A stretch of 6,374 nucleotides of DNA from NCBI GenBank assembly GCA_021545665.1, contig JAJRTX010000315.1:1-6374 (forward strand), read 5' to 3'. The notes below the pieces were generated by a model, which worked only from the letters and a program-made list of their open reading frames with translations, was not told where the DNA came from and ran no database searches. Below are positions 1-5,231 of this stretch, piece by piece (position 1 is the stretch's first letter; each line of letters opens with the position of its first letter). A program made the translations under genes and the position numbers. This DNA comes from Zetaproteobacteria bacterium (GTDB taxonomy: Bacteria; Pseudomonadota; Zetaproteobacteria; Mariprofundales; Mariprofundaceae).

Positions 1-297
1 CCAAACTGATCTCGGATCACCTGGCGAATCATGCCTAATGTCCATAGCGCATAAACAAAATTCAGTTGCAATGGGTTCTTGTCATTCACTGTTGTCGCCA
101 ACCACTGCATTTGCTCTCCGCTGAGCTTCGGCGGCCGACCAGATATGCTACTAGACTTCAGCGCTTCCCATCCACCGTAGTGATACGCCGTAAGCTATTT
201 GTAAACAGTCCGGACATTCATCTCAAAGGATTTGGTAACTATTTCTGGTGTCTTGCCGTTCAGAATCTGCTGGACGCCTCAAAGCCTTGAAGGTTAA
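1..297 (-). pseudogene. IS630-type transposase, N-terminal part, inactivated
   Basis: Read on the minus strand, positions 278 to 1 translate as GVQQILNGKTPEIVTKSFEM, then NVRTVYK, a TAG stop at 197-195, and on through LTAYHYGGWEALKS, SGRPPKLS and NPLQLNFVYALWTLGMIRQV to the window edge. This is the helix-turn-helix and linker region of IS630/Tc1-like transposases: the GGWEAL, GRPPKL and NPLQLxFxxALWT blocks are typical of one IS630 subgroup. The TAG replaces what is usually a Trp codon in the recognition helix (VYxWL). Just upstream, the frame is closed by TGA, while the matching N-terminal residues LTFKALRR (297-274) lie in another frame, so a frameshift is also present. No ATG, GTG or TTG opens the main frame before the amber stop. 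The DDE catalytic domain would lie left of position 1 and is not visible. Family assignment is from remembered motifs; the stop and frame break are read directly. Confidence 0.88.
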
Positions 298-324
298 TTA
301 TAGCAGAAGTAGGGCGTCAGTGAA
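297..324 (-). promoter_or_regulatory. Putative promoter of the IS630 transposase remnant
   Basis: On the minus strand TTCACT (324-319) is followed after 16 bases by a perfect TATAAT (302-297), immediately ahead of the transposase remnant. The -10 box matches the sigma-70 consensus fully and the -35 box at four of six positions. It points into the dead transposase and onward out of the window to the left. This is inferred from the sequence pattern only. Confidence 0.35.
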
Positions 325-369
325 ATTGCAGTTCTGAATAATCAGTTTGAAATAAGAACGTTACGTTTT

Positions 370-1740
370 TTATGGGTGGCTCAAATTTTTCCCCAGCCAG
401 TCTTCGATTAAATCGCGTATTTGCAGCAGGCGTTGCTCGTTTGGGGCTTCAAAGCGTAGGACGAGGCTGGGTTGGGTGTTGGAGGCGCGTAACAGTGCCC
501 ATCCATCATCGAATTGTATGCGCATGCCATCAATATCAATGATCTTATAACCAAGGCTGTCAAAATGAGCTTTGGCTTCTTCTACCAGATCAAATTTGCA
601 CTCATCACTGCAATGCATGCGAATTTCGGGTGTGGATACAGTGTGGGGAACATCGTTCAACAGGGTTGAAAGTGGGGTTTTGGCATCGGCCAGTAATTGC
701 ATCAGGCGGGCACCGGCATAAATGGCATCATCAAAACCGAAGAAGCGGTCGGCGAAGAACATGTGGCCGGACATTTCACCGGCCAGCATGGCGCCGGTCT
801 CCTGCATTTTCGCCTTAATCGGTGAATGACCGGTGCACCACATGATTGGGTTGCCGCCTGCTTGCCGGATACCATCAAACAGCTTGTTCGAGCAATTGAC
901 TACGGAGATGATGGTTGCCCCCGGACTGCGCTTTAACAGCTGGCGGGACAGCAACAGCAGCAACATATCGCCCCAGATCATTTCGCCGTGTTCATCAACA
1001 ATGCCGATGCGGTCGCCGTCACCATCGTAGGCTATCCCTAAGTCTGCGCCTTCTGCTTTAACAGCTGCGGCCATATCAGCGACGTTTGCCTCGACGGTCG
1101 GGTCGGGATGATGATTAGGGTATGTGCCATCCGGTTCACAGTAGAGCTCAATTACTTCACAACCCAGTCGGCGGTAGAGTGGGGCGGCAATGAAACCTGA
1201 GGGGCCGTTGCCGGCATCAATCACAACTTTCAGTGGCCGGGAGAGAACACAATCGCTGACAACAAAGTTGATATAACTGGTTACAATATCCTGTTCTGTG
1301 CAAATACCTGGCTGAGCCGCTTTGCCCGGATTTTGTTGGATCATATTTTTCAATTGTTGAATATCATCACCGTGCAGGCTTTCTTCACCTCGCATTATTT
1401 TAAAACCATTATAATCCAAGGGGTTATGGCTGGCCGTTATCATGATACATCCGGCCATATCCAGCGTGTAAACGGCATAATAAGCCAATGGTGTTGGCAC
1501 CATGCCAATATCGATGACATCGCGACCGGCATCGGTCAGGCCACGAATAACTGCAGCCTGAATGGCAGGCCCGGAGAGACGCACATCGCGGCCTATAACC
1601 ACTTCACGCATCTCATCTTCAGGTAGCATGGCTGCATAAGCCAAACCCAGCCGATAAGCCAGATCCTCAGTAATCTCTATTCCGGCAATGCCACGAATGT
1701 CGTATTCTCGAAAGGAATGATGTGGGAATGTACTACTCAC
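370..1740 (-). CDS. algC: Phosphomannomutase/phosphoglucomutase, AlgC type
   Basis: A cytoplasmic alpha-D-phosphohexomutase of 456 residues that interconverts the 6- and 1-phosphates of mannose and glucose, feeding GDP-mannose and UDP-glucose for lipopolysaccharide and exopolysaccharide. All four active-site regions are present: the N-terminal FREYDIRG (10-17); the phosphoserine loop TASHNP (102-107, Ser104) with NGFK (111-114); the metal loop DGDGDR (239-244); the sugar-binding GEMSGH (321-326); and the phosphate-binding RASNT (418-422). Length matches Pseudomonas AlgC (about 463), and similarity runs end to end. The start is GTG, supported by AAGGA nine bases upstream. An ATG just after that site meets a stop within six codons and is not used. 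Odd points: Asn282 sits where AlgC has Lys285, and Cys302 replaces the usual Lys before TGHS. The gene is divergent from rep. The exact sugar preference cannot be read from sequence. Confidence 0.95.
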   Translation of the reverse strand: MSSTFPHHSFREYDIRGIAGIEITEDLAYRLGLAYAAMLPEDEMREVVIGRDVRLSGPAIQAAVIRGLTDAGRDVIDIGMVPTPLAYYAVYTLDMAGCIMITASHNPLDYNGFKIMRGEESLHGDDIQQLKNMIQQNPGKAAQPGICTEQDIVTSYINFVVSDCVLSRPLKVVIDAGNGPSGFIAAPLYRRLGCEVIELYCEPDGTYPNHHPDPTVEANVADMAAAVKAEGADLGIAYDGDGDRIGIVDEHGEMIWGDMLLLLLSRQLLKRSPGATIISVVNCSNKLFDGIRQAGGNPIMWCTGHSPIKAKMQETGAMLAGEMSGHMFFADRFFGFDDAIYAGARLMQLLADAKTPLSTLLNDVPHTVSTPEIRMHCSDECKFDLVEEAKAHFDSLGYKIIDIDGMRIQFDDGWALLRASNTQPSLVLRFEAPNEQRLLQIRDLIEDWLGKNLSHP

Positions 1741-1749
1741 GCGTTGGCA

Positions 1750-1754
1750 TCCTT
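1750..1754 (-). promoter_or_regulatory. Ribosome binding site fixing the GTG start of algC
   Basis: AAGGA on the minus strand lies nine bases ahead of the GTG at 1740-1738. The nearby ATG at 1749-1747 opens a frame that ends at TAG after five codons, so GTG is the only start consistent with both this site and the FREYDIRG N-terminus of the family. Confidence 0.65.
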
Positions 1755-1844
1755 ATACTTCTTATTTGGGTTGCTAGCATCCTTAAGTGGCAAGTTTAAA
1801 CCTTGCACTTGCGATACGAAAGGGGCGCTCTATGCTCCGCTTCC

Positions 1845-3818
1845 ATGTCCGCGTCACCCCCGTCCAGTCCACTTAACGATGAACAATATCGCGCTGTTTA
1901 TCACCGGGGCGGACCGTTGCTGGTGCTGGCCGGGGCTGGTTCCGGAAAAACGCGTGTGATTACCGAACGTATTGCCGTTCTGGTTGAACGTGATGTGCCC
2001 GAAGACGCCATTACAGCCGTGACCTTTACCAATAAGGCGGCACGCGAAATGCGCCAGCGTTTGCAGGCTCGGCTTGGCGAAAAAGCAAAGCGTCTGCGCA
2101 TCTGTACTTTCCATGCGCTGGGTCTGGCTATGGTGCGTGAACATGCCCATCTGTTGGGCCGGCGCGCCAATGTTTCTGTGTTTGCCGGGGCGGAACAGAA
2201 ATCAGCCATGCGATCTGTGCTGGCCGATATGAAGTTACCTAATGATGCTGATCAGCTGGATCGAACGTTATCGCGTATGTCCTCGTTAAAAAATGGTTTA
2301 ATAGATGAGGCTGAAAATCAGCTGGCGACTGTTCGAGAGCGTTATGATGAATTGTTGCAGCGCATGAATGCCGTTGATTTTGATGATCTGATGGTATTGC
2401 CGATCCGCCTTTTAGGCGAACACTCTGATGTGCGTGCCCTGTGGCAATCGCGGGCGCGCCATTTCCTGGTGGATGAATATCAGGATTCCAGCCGTATTCA
2501 GTATAACTGGGTGCAGTTACTGGTGCCGGAGGATGGCAATCTGACTGTGGTGGGGGATGATGATCAGTCGATTTACGGCTGGCGCGGTGCGGAAGTAAAA
2601 AACCTGTTCCTGCTGGAAACGGATTATCCCGGCCTGACAGTGATCAGGCTGGAAGAGAACTATCGCTCCACCGGCGCTATTCTGACTGCATCGAATTCGC
2701 TGATTGCCAAAAATTCCGAGCGGCTAGGCAAGGCGCTGCGTTCCAATATTGGTCAGGGCAAGCCGATTCGTGTCTGGGAATCGCCCAATCCTGAGGAAGA
2801 GGCGCGCCGTGTGGCCGGAGACATCATGGCTAGACATGCAGGCCGGGATGTGGCCTGGGATGGATTCTGTGTGTTATACCGTGCTTCCTATCAGGCCAGA
2901 GCGCTGGAGATGGCGCTGCGCGAGGCCAAGGTTCCGTATCATATCTCCGGTGGCCTGTCCTTTTTTGATCGTGCTGAAATTCAGGATGTACTGGCCTATC
3001 TGCGGCTGATCGCTAATCCCGATGATGATCTGGCTTTCATGCGTGCCATATCACGCCCGCGCCGGGGCATAGGCGATAAGGCACTGGGTGAACTGGGTGA
3101 ATTTGCGCTGTTAAAAATCTGCTCGCTGCTGGGTGCTTGTTTGCATGAGGATTTGCAACACAAGCGTGGCCACAGCCTGCATGAATTTGGTGAAATGATA
3201 GTGGCACTGGAATTTCAGTTTCAGCATGGCAATGCAGATGAAGCTTTTGATACCGTACTCGATTACACCCGTCTGGAAGCAGCTATTCGCGCCGAGGCGG
3301 AGGATGAAAAGATGGCCGAAATACGCATGTCCAATCTAATGGAACTGCGTCGCTGGTGGATAGGGCACTCGGAAAATGGTGGTTCGCTGGCTGAATTTAT
3401 CCAGCATATTTTCCTGCTGGCCGACAAGGAAGATGATGACCCGTCCGGTCAGGTACGTTTGATGACTGTGCATGCTGCCAAGGGTCTGGAGTTTGATCAT
3501 GTTTATATTATTGGTCTGGAGGATGGCATTTTTCCGCACCGCAATGCACTGGATGAAAACCGCATGGAGGAAGAACGCCGCCTGATGTATGTGGCCATGA
3601 CCCGCGCCAAATTTCATCTGACTTTGAGTTATGCCCGCGTGCGCAAACGTTTCGGGCAAAAAGAGAAAAGCGCGCCATCGCCATTTCTGGGGGAACCGGA
3701 TCAGTCGGTGTTGCGCTGGGTAGATCGTGATAAAGACAGTCCGGAAGCAAAAGAAGAAGCCGAAGATTACATGGCCGCCATGCGCCGCAAACTGGAGAAC
3801 ATGCGTTCGAACAGTTAA
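1845..3818 (+). CDS. rep: ATP-dependent DNA helicase Rep
   Basis: A superfamily 1A 3'-5' DNA helicase of 657 residues from the ATG at 1845. Rep moves with the replication fork, displaces bound proteins and helps restart stalled forks. The helicase motifs appear in order: Q-motif Gln14; Walker A GAGSGKT (30-36); motif Ia TFTNKAAREM (60-69); motif II VDEYQD (209-214); motif III VVGDDDQSIYGWRGA (235-249); motif IV ENYRST (271-276); motif V MTVHAAKGLEF (540-550); motif VI EERRLMYVAMTRA (576-588). Alignment by eye follows E. coli Rep rather than UvrD or PcrA, including the ISGGLSFFDRAEI block and a short tail without the UvrD C-terminal extension. The frame is open back to a TTG at 1803, but family proteins begin close to the LNDEQ at residue 10, so ATG 1845 is preferred. 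No good ribosome binding site precedes it; AGGGG lies 19 bases away. The gene is divergent from algC and converges on the CWC gene, 6 bases apart. Confidence 0.95.
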   Translation: MSASPPSSPLNDEQYRAVYHRGGPLLVLAGAGSGKTRVITERIAVLVERDVPEDAITAVTFTNKAAREMRQRLQARLGEKAKRLRICTFHALGLAMVREHAHLLGRRANVSVFAGAEQKSAMRSVLADMKLPNDADQLDRTLSRMSSLKNGLIDEAENQLATVRERYDELLQRMNAVDFDDLMVLPIRLLGEHSDVRALWQSRARHFLVDEYQDSSRIQYNWVQLLVPEDGNLTVVGDDDQSIYGWRGAEVKNLFLLETDYPGLTVIRLEENYRSTGAILTASNSLIAKNSERLGKALRSNIGQGKPIRVWESPNPEEEARRVAGDIMARHAGRDVAWDGFCVLYRASYQARALEMALREAKVPYHISGGLSFFDRAEIQDVLAYLRLIANPDDDLAFMRAISRPRRGIGDKALGELGEFALLKICSLLGACLHEDLQHKRGHSLHEFGEMIVALEFQFQHGNADEAFDTVLDYTRLEAAIRAEAEDEKMAEIRMSNLMELRRWWIGHSENGGSLAEFIQHIFLLADKEDDDPSGQVRLMTVHAAKGLEFDHVYIIGLEDGIFPHRNALDENRMEEERRLMYVAMTRAKFHLTLSYARVRKRFGQKEKSAPSPFLGEPDQSVLRWVDRDKDSPEAKEEAEDYMAAMRRKLENMRSNS

Positions 3819-3824
3819 CCAGGT

Positions 3825-4043
3825 TCAGACTTGATTGTTATTTGATTCAAGGCAGCGCTGGCAGATGCAGGCCTGCTTTTTTTCTGTTGCCGGAACCTTA
3901 TCAAGCAGAGCTTGTGAAAACGTCTCAGCTTTGCACCAGCAGGCTTTCCCGGCATCCTGATTAGCATCGGCCATGACACAATGGTTCAATTCATCGCACA
4001 AGGGGCATCTGCCCGGATCATTATGAAGATGTTCTGCTTTCAA
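3825..4043 (-). CDS. Small cysteine-rich CWC family protein
   Basis: A 72-residue protein with eight cysteines in the arrangement CPLC (13-16), Cys22, CWC (35-37) and CICQRC (59-64). This matches the small cysteine-rich CWC family, whose function is unknown. Paired CxxC and CxC motifs suggest binding of zinc or another metal, which is inference. There is no signal peptide or membrane segment, so it is probably cytoplasmic. The only in-frame start ahead of the first cysteine pair is the TTG at 4043; a TAA stands directly before it. The start therefore lies inside gloA, overlapping its last 23 bases, which suggests translational coupling. The stop is 6 bases from the rep stop on the other strand. 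Real gene status rests on the conserved cysteine pattern; the start codon is less certain. Confidence 0.8.
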   Translation of the reverse strand: MKAEHLHNDPGRCPLCDELNHCVMADANQDAGKACWCKAETFSQALLDKVPATEKKQACICQRCLESNNNQV

Positions 4044-4437
4044 TTAACTCTATCGCATAGCCGTCGGGATCTCTGACAAAGGCAATCACTGTGCTGCCAT
4101 GTTTCATTGGTCCCGGTTCTCTGGAAATCATACCGCCTCCAGTTCTGATTTCTTCACAAACCTGATAAATATCATCTACTGCAATGGCGAGATGTCCGAA
4201 ACCGTTGCCGGGTTCGTATGAGGCGGTGTCCCAGTTATGGGTCAATTCGATCACGGCGGTATCCGATTCAACGCCGTAACCGACAAAGGCCAGTGTGAAA
4301 CGGCCTGCCGGGTAATCCTTGCGACGCAATAGAGTCATCCCCAGAACCTGGGTATAAAAATCAATCGATGTGTCCAGATTGCCGACCCGGATCATGGTAT
4401 GTAATAAACGTTTGATGGTTAACTCCTGACCCGGCAT
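4021..4437 (-). CDS. gloA: Lactoylglutathione lyase (glyoxalase I)
   Basis: Glyoxalase I converts the hemithioacetal of methylglyoxal and glutathione to S-lactoylglutathione, the first step of methylglyoxal detoxification in the cytoplasm. Two vicinal-oxygen-chelate modules are visible. Numbered from the family start (the ATC at 4416), the four metal ligands of E. coli GloA are conserved as His6, Glu57, His75 and Glu123, in [23 protein letters not shown] and [11 protein letters not shown]. The short length (131 residues from that point) fits the nickel- or cobalt-dependent bacterial class rather than the longer zinc class. The start is problematic: family proteins begin MRLLHT, but here the codon at that place is ATC, preceded by AGGAG at six bases. 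The nearest in-frame ATG (4437, used for these coordinates, 138 residues) has no ribosome binding site and adds seven unconserved residues. A TTG at 4485 would add a false hydrophobic N-terminus from the repeat. The CWC start overlaps its 3' end. Confidence 0.92.
   Translation of the reverse strand: MPGQELTIKRLLHTMIRVGNLDTSIDFYTQVLGMTLLRRKDYPAGRFTLAFVGYGVESDTAVIELTHNWDTASYEPGNGFGHLAIAVDDIYQVCEEIRTGGGMISREPGPMKHGSTVIAFVRDPDGYAIELIESRTSS
4423..4427 (-). promoter_or_regulatory. Strong ribosome binding site inside the gloA reading frame
   Basis: AGGAG on the minus strand is six bases ahead of the ATC codon at 4416-4414, exactly where the conserved GloA N-terminus begins (KRLLHTM follows). It lies downstream of the ATG at 4437 and 27 bases before the next in-frame ATG, so it fits only the ATC as a start. 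It decides between annotating a non-ATG start and a mutated start. Confidence 0.6.
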
Positions 4438-4460
4438 GACCGGAACAGACAAGATTGAAG

Positions 4461-4530
4461 CACAGAGGATGCAGAGGAAAAACAAAGAGAAGTCTTTAAT
4501 GTTTTTGAATCTCTCGGTGTATCTCTGTGG
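4461..4530. repeat. Imperfect inverted repeat with 10-base periodic units
   Basis: The gap between yceH and gloA holds a left arm at 4461-4490 made of three 10-base units (CACAGAGGAT, GCAGAGGAAA, AACAAAGAGA) and a right arm at 4511-4530 that, reversed, reads CCACAGAGAT then ACACCGAGAG. The outer 7 bases, CACAGAG at 4461-4467 and CTCTGTG at 4523-4529, are perfectly complementary, and an inner AGAG/CTCT pairing continues the stem. The loop is A/T-rich. There is no GC-rich stem with a U-tract, so it does not look like an intrinsic terminator. Similar CACAGAG-type degenerate repeats occur, from memory, in intergenic regions of many environmental bacteria; I cannot verify copy number here. Confidence 0.65.
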
Positions 4531-4539
4531 TGAAATAAC

Positions 4540-5196
4540 CTAATCATCATTAACACCGGGGTTTTTCAGGCCGCTGAGTTGCCATAACTGGCTGATTTCG
4601 ACCTGCAAAGCAGCCACTTGCTGCTCAAGCTGCGCTATACGATCCGCTGAGGAGGCTCTGGTGTCTGCTGTAGCTGCCACAGGCTGGATAGCTGGCAGAC
4701 CACACAATAACTGGGCATAGCGCTCTTCACGTTGCCCTGAAGCACGCGGTAATTTCATTGCTAATCGTTCTTCCCTGTCGTGAAGCAGGTCTATGGTATC
4801 CACAACATCCTGAGAACTGTCGAAATCCACCATGCGCCCGGTATGTATGCGCAGTTCATTCACCGTCTGCGGGCCACGCAACATTAGCACGCAGATCAGC
4901 GCCCGCTCCTTGGTTGTGAATTTAAATTTTCTCGACAAATGCTGTTCATAACGGTCAGCACGGCCATCCATGCGGGCGGTGACCAGTCCTTCCGCCCTGA
5001 GTTCATTGACGATAGAACCGGCCTGACCCAGACTCAAATCCATCACAGGCACCCGGCTGCTTTTCTGATTGCAGGCTGCCTGTAAGGCTTTGAGGGTGAG
5101 CGGATAATAATCAGGCGTGGTCATCTGTTTTTCCATCAGACAACCAAGCACACGCGCCTGAGAATCGGTCAGAAAGGTTTCCTGATTTTCATTCAT
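4540..5196 (-). CDS. yceH: YceH/UPF0502 (DUF480) winged-helix protein
   Basis: A 218-residue member of the YceH family, matching E. coli YceH (about 215 residues) throughout. The family signature is clear near the N-terminus: ARVLGCLMEKQMTTPDYYPL (14-33) and ACNQKSSRVPVM (41-52). The fold consists of two winged-helix units, roughly residues 8-90 and 93-165; the second contains LRGPQTVNELR. A C-terminal coiled coil at about 185-207 has hydrophobic residues at 187, 190, 194, 197, 201 and 204, a clean heptad pattern suggesting self-association. Its cellular role is not established; DNA binding is suggested by the fold only. The ATG is preceded by AGAGGA at seven bases, and that site lies in a short repeat. 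It sits 35 bases after the upstream phosphomutase, so it is probably co-transcribed with it. The Ala/Thr/Ser-rich linker at about 166-184 is ordinary for the family. Confidence 0.93.
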   Translation of the reverse strand: MNENQETFLTDSQARVLGCLMEKQMTTPDYYPLTLKALQAACNQKSSRVPVMDLSLGQAGSIVNELRAEGLVTARMDGRADRYEQHLSRKFKFTTKERALICVLMLRGPQTVNELRIHTGRMVDFDSSQDVVDTIDLLHDREERLAMKLPRASGQREERYAQLLCGLPAIQPVAATADTRASSADRIAQLEQQVAALQVEISQLWQLSGLKNPGVNDD

Positions 5197-5203
5197 GATT
5201 TAA

Positions 5204-5225
5204 TCCTCTTTGCGTACCTTTGCGG
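5204..5225 (-). repeat. Short 10-base-period repeat carrying the yceH ribosome binding site
   Basis: In the 35-base gap between the second phosphomutase and yceH the minus strand reads CCGCAAAGGTACGCAAAGAG, two copies of CGCAAAG exactly 10 bases apart (5224-5218 and 5214-5208). The second copy runs into AGAGGA (5209-5204), the ribosome binding site of yceH, seven bases before its ATG. The site and spacing support the annotated start. Only two units are present, so chance cannot be excluded. Confidence 0.45.
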
Positions 5226-5231
5226 TTCATA

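Larger units (their letters stand above)
1..369 (-). mobile_element. Remnant of an IS630-family insertion sequence (5' end)
   Basis: The decayed transposase at 1-297 and the noncoding stretch between it and the algC stop at 370 are best read as the left part of an IS630-type element whose remainder lies outside the window. The stretch 303-369 holds no gene. The element's terminal inverted repeat and the TA target dinucleotide expected for IS630 should lie here, but without the other end I cannot place the boundary; position 369 is only the outer limit set by algC. Its position after the algC stop means the insertion leaves that gene intact. Confidence 0.5.

Noticed and set aside
357..367. Hairpin AACG-TTA-CGTT after the algC stop as a terminator
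   Set aside because: The stem is only four weak base pairs, and no clean U-tract follows on the algC strand.
1333..1626. Plus-strand open frame of 97 codons inside algC
   Set aside because: It is antisense to the conserved phosphoserine-loop region of algC and has no ribosome binding site or family resemblance.
1794..1801. Perfect 8-base palindrome GTTTAAAC in the algC-rep gap
   Set aside because: Too short and single; an eight-base A/T-rich palindrome is unremarkable without conservation.
1809..1836. TTGCGA, 16 bases, TATGCT as a rep promoter implying a nearly leaderless transcript
   Set aside because: Both boxes match only four of six consensus bases and the second overlaps the mini-ORF ATG; not strong enough to annotate.
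1803..1844. TTG at 1803 as the rep start
   Set aside because: It adds 14 residues not found in Rep proteins and has no ribosome binding site; ATG 1845 is closer to the family N-terminus.
3336..3750. Two overlapping minus-strand open frames (107 and 80 codons) inside rep
   Set aside because: They lie opposite the conserved motif V and VI region of rep, have no recognisable domains, and are explained as shadows of that gene.
3830..3851. CTTGA/TCAAG hairpin at the end of the CWC gene near the rep stop as a terminator
   Set aside because: Five base pairs with a 12-base loop and no T-tract; it also overlaps coding sequence.
4021..4485. A longer gloA starting at TTG 4485 with a hydrophobic N-terminus resembling a signal peptide
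   Set aside because: The added residues come from translating the 4461-4530 repeat, no ribosome binding site precedes the TTG, and glyoxalase I is cytoplasmic and begins at the LLHTM block.
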